DNA of 64,000 nucleotides from positions 1 to 64,000 of the IMG/VR virus record IMGVR_UViG_3300008448_000063; one strand, given 5' to 3'. Made by a program: the position numbers and the translations under genes. The notes below the pieces were generated by a model. That model worked only from the letters and a program-made list of their open reading frames with translations. It did not search any database and had not been told where the DNA came from. This DNA is from a virus. Shown in pieces: positions 45,717 through 56,727 of the stretch (position 1 is the stretch's first letter; each line of letters begins with the position of its first letter).

Positions 45717-48482
45717 TCATGCCCAATAATTATTAGTGGCATCAAAGACATATCTCCAAATCTTAACTGTCTCGACCCCAACTAAAGATGGGTCATATGT
45801 AGAAAGACCAACATAAGATGATCCAATAGAAACAACAGTTATTCCAGCACCTATGGTGGTTGATTCAACATAATCTCCAATAGAAATTCCTATTCCTATA
45901 GATGTGTTTATTCCTATAGTACTTAACCCAGTGAAGGTTGCTACTGTTTGACCAATTCCAGTGTAAATTCCAGTTGTAGCTCTGTACAAGTTTCTTGATT
46001 TTGGTACATAATTTCCAGAAATAATAAGATCATTTTTCTGAGGAGTCCAATTTATAGATCTAAGTTGCCCAGAATCATCTGACAATCCTTTATTTTTATA
46101 AAGTTCTGTTTCAAATGAATCTGAAGTTAAAATTTCTTTCACAGTTCTGGATAATTGTCTGAGTGGAGATGTCTCATAGAGATCTTTATTAATTAATACT
46201 GTGTCTCCAACTTTGAAATTTGTATCAGAAGAAACTTCCTCAGTGTCTGGAGCATATCCAGCATAGAAATAGACCTTTACTGTACTTTTTTCTAAAACAC
46301 CTTCTGAAGTTAATTTTGCAGGAGGTGCCTCAGTAAATATAATTTTAGATCCTCCATTAAATCTGTAAGACTTTCCTGGTATTTGCAATACATCATTTAC
46401 AAATACCAATAGCACATAACTTAAATCTATTTCAGAGTCATCTGCTGCTTGAATGCTAATGGTTTGGGAAACAGAATCTATAGTTTCCTTTAGAGTAAAT
46501 GTTTTTCTTGTGCCATTGACAAATGGAGTTAAATCATCTAATTTCCTAAGAATACCTATGTTCCAAGCAGAAAAACTATCTTTGGTAACTTCTGTAATCA
46601 GTATTTTCACTCTATCATCAGAAGTTTGAGTTGAAATGCCTAAAGTATTTGGTATAGTTAAAGTTTCTCCAGATGTATATCCATATCCAGGATTGGTAAA
46701 TTTAAAATTCTTAATATTTCCATCATCACTTATATTAAATGAAACTGATGCCCCTATTCCTAATGCAGACCCTGAAACAGGAACATTTTCATATGGAAAT
46801 GGGGGATCAATTAAGACAGAAATATTTTGAGAAGGAGAATATGTGCCCTCTGGAACATTTGTGGTTATTGTCACTGAGGTGACTGTACCTGAAGAAACAT
46901 TTGCAATTCCTAATGCAGATGATCTTTCTCCATCTTCATCTTCAAAATAAACATAGTAAGTAGAAATCCCACTTCTATATCCAGATCCTCCAGTAACAAT
47001 TCCTACTGTATTAATTGTTCCTTCAGGGGTTATTCCACAATTAGCTACTGCAGTTCTTAATGGTTGGTAGTTTATTCCTGAGGATAATGCATATCCTACT
47101 ATTATTCCACCTCTTGGATATCCTCCTACATTTACATCATATGATTTTGTTGTGAGTATACCAGTTCTATTATTTCCAATAAATGAAATAGTAGTAATTC
47201 CACTAACAGTATCTTCTGTAAAAATAAAAGATTCATCAAATTCTGGATATTGAAAAATATTATTAATTAATACTATTCCATTATCAGATTTAATTCCTAC
47301 TGTATTAATCCCTGATGACTTTAAAGTAAATGAACTGTTTATGCCATTAAATTGTTGTGATACATCATCAAATACTAAATTGCCATCATAATTTGATTTT
47401 AAGAAAACTCTACCATGGAAAGAACTATTATCAATAGGAAGGACTTGTACTAAATCAATTGGTGACACTGCACTACCATCAGAAGCAGGAGTTGAGAATG
47501 ATAATGTTATTCCATTAATTGCATTAGAATATGAAGATGCAAAACTATAGTTGTTAGTATAATTCTTTACAAGAAAATAGGATTTTCCATTTTGGAGACC
47601 ATTAGGGGGATTGATAGAATATAGTAAAACTTGAGATCCAGTATCCAACTTTGTAGTAAATAAATCAAATGAATCTGAATCATAATTTAAACTATCATTA
47701 TCCAATCTTGCAGAGTATTCTACTCCTTCTAATGGAGCACTAGTAAAATAGATTTTGTCTTTTTCTATATTATAATTTCCTTCCATCACATAGGCAGTTT
47801 GTATTCCTACAATATCTGATGATGGAGTTCCTAAAAAATCTTGGTTTCTATAGAGATTAATGTCATACCCATTTGGAGAAGTATTATAGGTATAATCTAT
47901 AGACATCACCCTAGAAAGTTCGTTATTTATTTTTAAAACAGATCCTAATTTAACATTGTCTATAGAATCTATCCTAATTTTTGTACTATTGTTGGAAAAT
48001 ACTGAGGTTATTCCTACAGTAGATCCAACAGAAACTGGAGATTGAATAACATTGTCTATAGAAATCAAACATTTTGAATTTTGCTTTTCGCAAGTAAAAG
48101 TATGAGGTGTATCTACTCCCAAGGAGGTTATATTCACATAGGAATTGCTCAAAGCTAATGATGATGCCAATGATACTCTAATTCTATCTTTATCAACAAC
48201 TATTGGGTATATTGTAGAAGGCAATTGTGATATAGTTCCACCAGCACCTGGACTAAGAGTACTAATTCCTATTCTAGTTCCTAAATCTGGAATTGAGTAT
48301 GTTAATTTTTCTCCAGTTTTGAAAAAATGATTTGGTATTTTAATAGTATCATTATCAACATCAACTATGATAGGATTTGTAGCATCAAATTCCTTATGGA
48401 AAATTGGTGCATTTTGATGTTTTAATGGAAAACTAGTTCTACCAAAAACATTTGGTATATAAACTACATCTATTGTTGCCAT
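45717..48482 (-). CDS. Virion structural (baseplate-region) protein, 921 aa
   Basis: A large beta-rich protein between the YHYH protein and gp8. The N-terminus ATIDVVYIPNVFGRTSFPL is distinctive but I cannot link it to a T4 gene. Residues about 490-620 contain GY repeats of the shared type (IVTGGSGYRSG and FTNPGYGYTSGETLTIP). Many G-I-x-T/S and N-rich strands suggest a fibre or wedge-periphery protein. T4 has no gene at this position. The assignment as structural rests on composition and location. Confidence 0.8.
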   Translation of the reverse strand: MATIDVVYIPNVFGRTSFPLKHQNAPIFHKEFDATNPIIVDVDNDTIKIPNHFFKTGEKLTYSIPDLGTRIGISTLSPGAGGTISQLPSTIYPIVVDKDRIRVSLASSLALSNSYVNITSLGVDTPHTFTCEKQNSKCLISIDNVIQSPVSVGSTVGITSVFSNNSTKIRIDSIDNVKLGSVLKINNELSRVMSIDYTYNTSPNGYDINLYRNQDFLGTPSSDIVGIQTAYVMEGNYNIEKDKIYFTSAPLEGVEYSARLDNDSLNYDSDSFDLFTTKLDTGSQVLLYSINPPNGLQNGKSYFLVKNYTNNYSFASSYSNAINGITLSFSTPASDGSAVSPIDLVQVLPIDNSSFHGRVFLKSNYDGNLVFDDVSQQFNGINSSFTLKSSGINTVGIKSDNGIVLINNIFQYPEFDESFIFTEDTVSGITTISFIGNNRTGILTTKSYDVNVGGYPRGGIIVGYALSSGINYQPLRTAVANCGITPEGTINTVGIVTGGSGYRSGISTYYVYFEDEDGERSSALGIANVSSGTVTSVTITTNVPEGTYSPSQNISVLIDPPFPYENVPVSGSALGIGASVSFNISDDGNIKNFKFTNPGYGYTSGETLTIPNTLGISTQTSDDRVKILITEVTKDSFSAWNIGILRKLDDLTPFVNGTRKTFTLKETIDSVSQTISIQAADDSEIDLSYVLLVFVNDVLQIPGKSYRFNGGSKIIFTEAPPAKLTSEGVLEKSTVKVYFYAGYAPDTEEVSSDTNFKVGDTVLINKDLYETSPLRQLSRTVKEILTSDSFETELYKNKGLSDDSGQLRSINWTPQKNDLIISGNYVPKSRNLYRATTGIYTGIGQTVATFTGLSTIGINTSIGIGISIGDYVESTTIGAGITVVSIGSSYVGLSTYDPSLVGVETVKIWRYVFDATNNYWA

Positions 48483-48485
48483 TTT

Positions 48486-51400
48486 TTAAATTTCTATTGA
48501 TGAAATGTTTTTCTCGAAGAATTTGATGACATAATCTGCATTTTCGCTTGGTGTAAATGAAACTACATACTCATCATTTATAGAATCATATGAGGTTACA
48601 AAATTAATATCATCTACATCCCCAAGTTGACCATAGGTAATATCCTTCATGTAGGAATCTGCATAATAATGCACCATATCAACAGAAACTATTGATTTAG
48701 TGGTTGTTACTCCAACAGTCTTTTCAATTAATGCAACATATTTGGATGCTGCATAGTCCGAAGAGAATCTTGAAATTTCTTGATCAGTTAATGCAGTTCC
48801 TGTAAAAGTTACTATACCACTATTTAATCTAGTAAATTCTGATTCTTGTTCTTGTGGATTAACAGTTGTATTATGAATGAAATTCATATTAGTGTAAACT
48901 GTTACTGCAGTATTTGGGACACCATCATAAGTTATCAATAAATTGGATCCAGAAGTGCTAATTCCAATAGTTCCCAATCCAACAATAATATTTTCAGTAT
49001 AATTGTTGTTTGAAACAACACCATTATCATATAAGAAAGTAAATTCACGATAATCTTGTATTGAACTTGTAGTTGTAGCAATTCCTACAAATAAAGTTCC
49101 TCCAGAAACATCTGCAGTTGGCACACTATAAATTGTTTTTTGTGTAGGAGTAACCTCAGCAGCATATGATGTGGTAAGTCCAACATTTCTATTATTTCCA
49201 TAATAATTGGTAGTTATTCCACTCAAATTAAAGTCCTCTCTAATTGCTCTGACTAAGTAACTTACAGAACCTATTTTTGGAGAGAAGGACACTACAATGG
49301 AATCATTTGAATCAACTTCCCCAATCAAAGTTCCCATATTGCTATCATCATCTACTGCATAAGTTGTTATACTTACATTGTCACCATCTTTGGTAACAAA
49401 TGCCTCAAAGAACATTGGGAATACATAGTTTCCTAAGAATGAAGAAGATGCCTGAATAAAGAAGATATACTTTGAACCATAAACAGGAACAGTATCAATT
49501 GGGAATGGAACTACTGGATTATCAGTGTCAAATAGGTTTGAAATGTCATCTATTGAAAGAACTCTATTATCTTTTGAAACTATGTAATCTGAGATGATTT
49601 TAGAGTTCAAGTTGATAATATCAGAGGCAGAACCATTGTAATCATCTACATTTTCTGTACACAAATCAAAATCATATTTTGTATTAATATCTGCATAAGA
49701 TGAAAGTGATACATTAACAATGGCACTATCTATTGCTTCATTTTGAATTGTTGGACTTTGTTCAGACTCTATCACCATGTTTCCAAAGAGTTTGAATCCT
49801 GCAATATGAGCTACCTCATATGCAATAGATTCCCAATCACTCATCTGCACCTTGCTCTTAAGTGCATATGAGAAGAGTTGATAATAATCATTATCTTGAA
49901 GTTTTTGTAAAATTTCAGATGTGTTTCCTCTATTAGATTTCCATCCTATTTCAGTAGTAACACTAGTTTTGGCATTAAATGTAGATGAATAGGTTTCTAT
50001 TCTTTCTACAGTTGCTTTTGACTTACTAATTTTTCCAGTAATCACATCTCCAACTTTAATTTTATCTAAAGGTGTCAGTTTTACATTAGTTTGTATAGGA
50101 GCATTTTTAGGATTTTCTAATATTTTTGAAGATTTATTTCTAATTCCTTCATTTGGTAAGAATGAATTTCTATCTAATGTCACCTCAACTACTGGTATAT
50201 CTTTAGATCTGACTAAAGTTCCTGAGGAACTATAAACACCTGGATCATAGTCTATAGAATAAGTCACTGTTGCTGCATCCTTGGACCCATAAGCAGTGTT
50301 AACACCAGTTACAGTGAAATACTCATAATTGTTTGCAAAGCAGTTATAACCATCATAAAGTGATGTTGTAGCACCTACAGTTTTTATAGAAACCACATTT
50401 TCTACAAATATTTTATCTCCAATTTTGATCTTTAATGGATTTGATGTGGTAAATCCTGTAGATGGAGTCTTTAATGTTAAAGTTGCAGTATCTGATCCAG
50501 AACTGTAAGAAGCATTAAGAATGTTAATTCCATTGGAATTGTCTAAAAATACTAGTTTATCATCTGTAGACTCTAAACCATATCCAGGACTAGTAACAAC
50601 TATATTTTCAACAACTCCATTTTTAATTTGTGATATTGCACTAAAATTGTTTACTAGTTTGTTTTTATTTTTACTATAAAGAGCAATAGTTGGAGATTGT
50701 AAATAACCTGCTCCACCAGAAGAAATAGATATTCCACTAACAGTGTAATTGTCATATACAAACAAATTACTGTATAATGATGAATATGGTTTTAAGGTTT
50801 TATCTGAAGGGAGAATAAACTGGTTATTAACAATTTTGGATTTTTGAATTTTTCCAATATTATTACCCAAAGGAATAATATCTGCATTTTTTCCAGAAGC
50901 AGTTACTATTTCTACTTTTGGAAGTTTTTCATAATTTTTTCCTTTTGACAATAGAGACACAGAATTTATTGGTCCAAAGTATGAATTAGAAGAAGTTATA
51001 AAGTAATCTAATTCTGATGTAGAAGATCCATATGAGGTTCTTTCTGGTGTTCCTGGATAATTAACTACAAAGCTAGTTCCACTATAAGTAGTGATTCCTA
51101 AGACTTTATTGGAATAGAAACTCTCATCTATTACTATAGTATTATTTCTTGCTACTGTAGTATCTGAATAGATATCTTCAATATCAGAAGTTAAATTGTA
51201 ATATAATACACGTGGAGTATTATCTGATATAGTTAATGTGAGTGAAGTAGAATTTTTTACTACTTCTAATCCATTTTCCTGATTACCTTCATACTCATTA
51301 TTAAATTCTGGGTCAGAATATAATTTAAATTTACATTCACTTAATGTAGCAGAAGATAAATCAAATACTACAACATCATTTTCATAGATATTAATTTTTG

Positions 51401-54400
51401 GATTTACTTCAGAATTTATCAATACTTTTGCATTAGCACTAGAATAAGTAACATTAAATGTAGTTGTAATACCAGACTTTACTTTTAAGTAAACTTGGTC
51501 ATTTAATGACAAATTATGTTGCTTTTCTGTGTATACAGTGGTTTCATTTAATGAAATACTAGCAGTTACAGGATTTCTATCAGTAGTAAATTTATGAAGA
51601 GCACTATCCTCTAAGGAAGATGGATCATATAACAAGATCTGTTCTAATGATTTAATTTTTTTCTTCTCATTAACTAATGCTATTAAATCATTACTTACTC
51701 TAATTGCAAATAGTTCTGGATAATTTGAAGTATCATCAAGAGCATAAGAATCTTGAGTGACTAAAGGAACAACACTTGATGTATAAACAATCTTATCTCC
51801 AGTTACAAATTTATGATTTGGGAGATATATTAATCCAGATTTAACATCTTTAGTCTTTTCAATTCCAGGTCCCAATGGATACAATGTAAGAGTATTTCTT
51901 ACTGTTGGATCAAATCCAGATGAAACTGATTGAGATGGATTGAAATAATATGAAGAATCTCTTTTTGGTAAGTCTAATTTTGCTTTATTTTCAAAATAAA
52001 ACTTATTGGAAATAGGAACTAATGGTTCTCCTATGGAATAACTTGGAGATCCAGACTCTCTACTTACATTAATTAAATTATTATCATAATCCAATCCTAT
52101 AATTGTCAAAGTTTCACTTTCTAACATAAAGGTATCATCTATTTCAAAGTTTCCAAGAGCACCATCAATTTGAATAGAAGTTGTTGGTCCTGTAGTAGAA
52201 TAATTGGGAAGAGTTGCAATCAGAGATGCATTTTTGTCAGATACTTTGATTTTATGGTATCCTTCAATGGATGAATAGGTTGAAGTTGATATAGAACTAA
52301 TATTTACAAAACTATCTGATATTAATGAAGTAGCATCTGTAGCATATCCATAAATTCTTCCTAAAGAATAAGTAAGTGGAATATTTGCTAATGTGGTAGT
52401 TGATGAAGTAATGCTGCTGATTCCTACACCTTTCAGTTCAGATACTTCTCCCAAAGCACCAAACCCATTTGTTCCATCATTATTGAATGTAACAGTATTT
52501 CCAATTCCATATGAAGAACCACCATTTGCTACTAATATATTATCAATGCTTCCTGAAGAGGCATCAACAACAATTCCATCTTTTTCATAGAATTTGCTAT
52601 TAAAATCTATGAACTCATAATAGTTTTCTTTATTTTCTAAGTTATAGTATGCTGTATGCTTAACTAATCCCAAAGAATTAAAATCTAAATCTTGATTGAT
52701 CCTTAAATTGAAGTTATTGTCATTTGGAGTATATTTAAAGGAATTTCCAATAGTGTATGGGAATACTGGAACCCTAGATCTATCCATGGTGCAGAAGTAT
52801 GCATAAACTCCATTAGGAAACTCTGGAGTGATGCAGAATCTGCCATTGTGCTCATCTAAATCACCTAATCCTTCTACAAACTCATAATCTTCTACAAATA
52901 AGAATGTAGTTGGACTAACTCGATTAATTTTTTCTCTATAACTGGATTTTAATCTTCTATATCCTCCAGTTCCATCGGTGTTTGCATATGCATCTGGACC
53001 ATAAATTGGACAACCATCATATGCCCATCCAATAATTGGAGAGTGTCTTGATGGATTTACATTTAATCTTAATTTTGGTATGTTATAATAATCACACAAT
53101 TCTTTGTTTAAGAAAAATAGACCATAGATATTTCCAAATAAAGAATACTTCTTACCTAATAAACTTCCATTAGATGAGTTTTCTAGACCCAATTTATCAA
53201 TCTCATTTAAAGTCCAAGATTGAATGGTTGCAGAAACTTTTAATCCTGTTGCTAAAGCAACAACTTTTACTGCTGTATTATTAGAATATCCCAAACCACC
53301 ATTTAATACTTTAACTTCAGTTATTTCTCCATTTGAAATAACTGGTTCTAGAACAGCACCATAACCTGTTCCAATAACTTGTAAGGAGATTCTATTATAA
53401 TAATTTTGTCCTTTGTTCTTAACTATAGCTCTTTGAATGATTCCATTATTGACTATAAGTTGAATACTTGCCTGAGATCCAACTAATTCCCTTACTTGTG
53501 GAGCATCATTTAAGTTTAGGATGTTGTTATATCCATACTCATCTTTTGACCTTGCAACCAAAACATCAGTTACAGTGCCTAATCCAACTGGTATTAATGT
53601 TGCATCATTACCAACTGCACCCTTTTTAAATCTTCTAGATGCAATTTCTACTCTAATTGGAGAATATTCAAAATAATGAATGGAACTAGAATTGGAGGAT
53701 CCAAAATTAATTACATTAGAAGAAGTTTTAGATGACTTTAATTGGAATTCATTTTCATCCAAAACCTTGACATAATAATATGATGTAGTGCTAATTCCTG
53801 ATACTGGAGATTCAGTATAAGAATACATTACTTCATCATTCTTTTTGAATCCATGATTATTAATTATGAAAATATTATCATAATGGTTTACCCCTGTATA
53901 ATCACAAAAAACTTTTTTATATTTAAAAGTATTGTTTTCATCAGATACTTTAATTGATTCAATTGAATTTTTCTTCTCTACTGTAACAAATTGATGTATG
54001 CCTACTCCAAAGGTTCTTAAATTTATAGTATTAATTCCTTGTCTAGCATCATTTCTAGTAAATGTTAAACCAAAAGAAGTTCCTGCTCCTACATTAGAAA
54101 TGTAATATGCACCACCATCAGTTAACCCACCATCTCCACTGGTAGATCCTATACCAACAGCAGTGTAATTAAAACTATTGTAAATTACTTTTTCTCCATT
54201 AACTAGTCCATGAGGAGTGGTAAAAATAAACTTATTGTTTGTAGTATCTACTACCCCACCAACAGAGGAAGAATTAAAGTCAATTTCTCTAGGAAGAGCC
54301 CTCATCTTTACATCAAGATTTAACTTTCCATTGGATCCTCCACCTAAAACTTTGAATGAAGGAATTACATTATCAGCATAATCATATCCACCATCTTTTA

Positions 54401-56726
54401 CAATGATTTCTTCAATTTTACCTGTTAACTGTGGAAGTAAGATTGTCTCAGTGTCATTGGATATTGTAAATCTTGGGGGATTGTTTAAATCATAATTTTG
54501 ACCTGAGTTTAAGACATTTATTTTTTCTATCTTTCCATAATAAATTTTGTCATAAGACTTATAGTTTTGCAGCTCTATACCATTTGCAAATATTCCTATT
54601 GGACCTGGAGCAGTTTCAATGGGTACAGTAGTAGAAACTAATGCTTTTGGAATTGCTTTTAAAGACTTGCTTGATGTCAGATCATTGTCATACAAATCAT
54701 TGTCTATTAACTTAAATGTACTAACATATCCAGAAACAGTATTATCTACTGGAGGATTAACTAATTCTACAAAACTTAAGTAAGAAGAAAGACCTACATT
54801 TTCTGGAGAATATGCTAATTTTATAGCAGAATCATTTACTTTTTTGACAAAGTAAGATATCCCAGTATTAACACCAACTATATTCTCATAAGTCCCTGAT
54901 GTAGTAAATCCTACTACAGTAATTTCCTCTCCATCATAAAAATTATGATCACCTATTAATGTTTGATAGTCAGAATCTGTAGTGAAGTCAAATTCTCTTT
55001 TATATGGTGATATTGCAAATCTTGGGAATCCATTTGAAGTTACATAATTATACTTTGAATCTGTATATGAATCTTGTACATCTGCAACAAATTTATTTTG
55101 AATTTCTGGATAATCCAGAGAGTTTGATTTAAATAACTTTCTTCTTGCTACTAAATTTTTTCCAACATAATCTGATAAAGTTGATGTGTCAAAGGAGAAT
55201 TGATACTTTTGATTAGATGATACTGAAACTAAAACATCTGCAGCAACTACTTCTTTAGTGTTTAAGATATAAAGATCTACACGATCTTTATCCTTTAAGT
55301 GATGTTTATACTTTGACTTGCATACTCCATCAAGTATTCCCACTCCATTGCGATTATTTAATCTTCTGAAAATTTTTCCACAATAAACTGTTGAGGGTAA
55401 ATTATACAGTAAAGAACCAGTGAAATCATTTTCTTCTAGATTTCCGAGATTTTCTATTTCAAAAGAATCACCATTATATGCATATCTTGCATTAGTATCA
55501 TCTAAATCAGACAATACATTTAAAACTCTTAGTTTAACTGGGAAATTCTGATCTCCATTTTCATAGGAGTAAACATAATTTTCGCCATATACCTCAGTGT
55601 TTGCTGAAATATCTACAGTTACTCCTGTACAGTTTAAAAACTGATTGTTGGTCTTATCTGTATAAGATACCTCCAGACCATTGATAATGACCTTTCCTGA
55701 GGGTTCAAACCCTATTGTAGAACTAACAAATATAGTTGTTGCCCCTGTAGCAACAGGTTCTACTACATATGTTTTTGGAGTGGAAACAAACTCTCCACTG
55801 ATAGCACCTTTTGGATTTAGATTATTTGAGTATCCAGAGAAGATATTGATTTTATAAAACTTCTTGTCTTTATAATAAAATCTACTTATATTGTAAATAG
55901 AACCATTTGCTGCTAAAATCTTACCATTAAAACTTGCATCTTGATATAAAGATTGACCTGTTATTTTTGTAGGATCTCCACTTACTGGTTCGCATACAAA
56001 TGTCTCACAAACTACCCATTTGTCATCTGAAGGTTTGAATGTATAATCAAATGGATTTATTACATCTACTTTTTCGTTAAAAAGAATTTTGAATAAGATT
56101 TTGTATGCACTATCAGTTCCTTTTGATTCATAGAATGATCTTAAATTTGAAATAAAGTTAGGAACATTAATTTCTGGAGCAAACTCTACTTCTTCAAATC
56201 CTGGGGCAAACTGATATTTTATCTTATGGAAGAACTCAAGTAAGAATAAGATGCTGAGGTTATTAACCACATCTTCTTCAAGATGTTCTGCTACTTCTGT
56301 TTGAGTAAACTTTAAAAATTCTTTATTAGAATCTTGATGCAAAGAATCTATTCCACTAAATCCTCTAATGCATCCAATAAAAGAAGTATTAGTTTTTTGT
56401 GTGTAAGTAATTATCTCATTATTAATCTTTAAAAGTCCATATGAGTCTGGCCATCCATCTGTGGAGTCAACATAGATCACATCATCAAAATAACCTACAT
56501 CCTGAGTTAAGTTAGTTTGAGATTGTAAATTGGCATTATCAAAACTTTCAATATTTTTATAATCCAGAAGATTTTCTACTAGATCAATAGGACCAGATTG
56601 AAATTCCTGAGAAATATAAAATTGTTTTAAAAACTCTACTAAGTTTGGATTTTCTGATACTAAAAATTCAGGTATGTGATTCTCAATGACATCACTAATT
56701 TTTACTACTTTATTTTCTTTATTCAT
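48486..56726 (-). CDS. Giant baseplate protein (gp7 position) with YHYH domain, 2746 aa
   Basis: The gene lies where T4 has gene 7, directly after gp6, but at 2,746 aa it is more than twice as long as T4 gp7 (1,032 aa). The N-terminal 250 residues with VVKISDVIENHIPEFLVSEN and FLKQFYISQEF look like a wedge-docking domain. Near residues 1225-1315 is a YHYH-type domain: HSPIIGWAYDGCPIYGP, then GDLDEHNGRFCITPE and GVYAYFCTM. At least six GY-type repeats are dispersed (for example KNKGQNYYNRISLQV, LNGGLGYSNNTAVKV and ISSGGAGYLQSPTIAL). It probably extends from the wedge as a fibre or adhesion module; that is inference. Confidence 0.88.
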   Translation of the reverse strand: MNKENKVVKISDVIENHIPEFLVSENPNLVEFLKQFYISQEFQSGPIDLVENLLDYKNIESFDNANLQSQTNLTQDVGYFDDVIYVDSTDGWPDSYGLLKINNEIITYTQKTNTSFIGCIRGFSGIDSLHQDSNKEFLKFTQTEVAEHLEEDVVNNLSILFLLEFFHKIKYQFAPGFEEVEFAPEINVPNFISNLRSFYESKGTDSAYKILFKILFNEKVDVINPFDYTFKPSDDKWVVCETFVCEPVSGDPTKITGQSLYQDASFNGKILAANGSIYNISRFYYKDKKFYKINIFSGYSNNLNPKGAISGEFVSTPKTYVVEPVATGATTIFVSSTIGFEPSGKVIINGLEVSYTDKTNNQFLNCTGVTVDISANTEVYGENYVYSYENGDQNFPVKLRVLNVLSDLDDTNARYAYNGDSFEIENLGNLEENDFTGSLLYNLPSTVYCGKIFRRLNNRNGVGILDGVCKSKYKHHLKDKDRVDLYILNTKEVVAADVLVSVSSNQKYQFSFDTSTLSDYVGKNLVARRKLFKSNSLDYPEIQNKFVADVQDSYTDSKYNYVTSNGFPRFAISPYKREFDFTTDSDYQTLIGDHNFYDGEEITVVGFTTSGTYENIVGVNTGISYFVKKVNDSAIKLAYSPENVGLSSYLSFVELVNPPVDNTVSGYVSTFKLIDNDLYDNDLTSSKSLKAIPKALVSTTVPIETAPGPIGIFANGIELQNYKSYDKIYYGKIEKINVLNSGQNYDLNNPPRFTISNDTETILLPQLTGKIEEIIVKDGGYDYADNVIPSFKVLGGGSNGKLNLDVKMRALPREIDFNSSSVGGVVDTTNNKFIFTTPHGLVNGEKVIYNSFNYTAVGIGSTSGDGGLTDGGAYYISNVGAGTSFGLTFTRNDARQGINTINLRTFGVGIHQFVTVEKKNSIESIKVSDENNTFKYKKVFCDYTGVNHYDNIFIINNHGFKKNDEVMYSYTESPVSGISTTSYYYVKVLDENEFQLKSSKTSSNVINFGSSNSSSIHYFEYSPIRVEIASRRFKKGAVGNDATLIPVGLGTVTDVLVARSKDEYGYNNILNLNDAPQVRELVGSQASIQLIVNNGIIQRAIVKNKGQNYYNRISLQVIGTGYGAVLEPVISNGEITEVKVLNGGLGYSNNTAVKVVALATGLKVSATIQSWTLNEIDKLGLENSSNGSLLGKKYSLFGNIYGLFFLNKELCDYYNIPKLRLNVNPSRHSPIIGWAYDGCPIYGPDAYANTDGTGGYRRLKSSYREKINRVSPTTFLFVEDYEFVEGLGDLDEHNGRFCITPEFPNGVYAYFCTMDRSRVPVFPYTIGNSFKYTPNDNNFNLRINQDLDFNSLGLVKHTAYYNLENKENYYEFIDFNSKFYEKDGIVVDASSGSIDNILVANGGSSYGIGNTVTFNNDGTNGFGALGEVSELKGVGISSITSSTTTLANIPLTYSLGRIYGYATDATSLISDSFVNISSISTSTYSSIEGYHKIKVSDKNASLIATLPNYSTTGPTTSIQIDGALGNFEIDDTFMLESETLTIIGLDYDNNLINVSRESGSPSYSIGEPLVPISNKFYFENKAKLDLPKRDSSYYFNPSQSVSSGFDPTVRNTLTLYPLGPGIEKTKDVKSGLIYLPNHKFVTGDKIVYTSSVVPLVTQDSYALDDTSNYPELFAIRVSNDLIALVNEKKKIKSLEQILLYDPSSLEDSALHKFTTDRNPVTASISLNETTVYTEKQHNLSLNDQVYLKVKSGITTTFNVTYSSANAKVLINSEVNPKINIYENDVVVFDLSSATLSECKFKLYSDPEFNNEYEGNQENGLEVVKNSTSLTLTISDNTPRVLYYNLTSDIEDIYSDTTVARNNTIVIDESFYSNKVLGITTYSGTSFVVNYPGTPERTSYGSSTSELDYFITSSNSYFGPINSVSLLSKGKNYEKLPKVEIVTASGKNADIIPLGNNIGKIQKSKIVNNQFILPSDKTLKPYSSLYSNLFVYDNYTVSGISISSGGAGYLQSPTIALYSKNKNKLVNNFSAISQIKNGVVENIVVTSPGYGLESTDDKLVFLDNSNGINILNASYSSGSDTATLTLKTPSTGFTTSNPLKIKIGDKIFVENVVSIKTVGATTSLYDGYNCFANNYEYFTVTGVNTAYGSKDAATVTYSIDYDPGVYSSSGTLVRSKDIPVVEVTLDRNSFLPNEGIRNKSSKILENPKNAPIQTNVKLTPLDKIKVGDVITGKISKSKATVERIETYSSTFNAKTSVTTEIGWKSNRGNTSEILQKLQDNDYYQLFSYALKSKVQMSDWESIAYEVAHIAGFKLFGNMVIESEQSPTIQNEAIDSAIVNVSLSSYADINTKYDFDLCTENVDDYNGSASDIINLNSKIISDYIVSKDNRVLSIDDISNLFDTDNPVVPFPIDTVPVYGSKYIFFIQASSSFLGNYVFPMFFEAFVTKDGDNVSITTYAVDDDSNMGTLIGEVDSNDSIVVSFSPKIGSVSYLVRAIREDFNLSGITTNYYGNNRNVGLTTSYAAEVTPTQKTIYSVPTADVSGGTLFVGIATTTSSIQDYREFTFLYDNGVVSNNNYTENIIVGLGTIGISTSGSNLLITYDGVPNTAVTVYTNMNFIHNTTVNPQEQESEFTRLNSGIVTFTGTALTDQEISRFSSDYAASKYVALIEKTVGVTTTKSIVSVDMVHYYADSYMKDITYGQLGDVDDINFVTSYDSINDEYVVSFTPSENADYVIKFFEKNISSIEI

Positions 56727-56727
56727 T

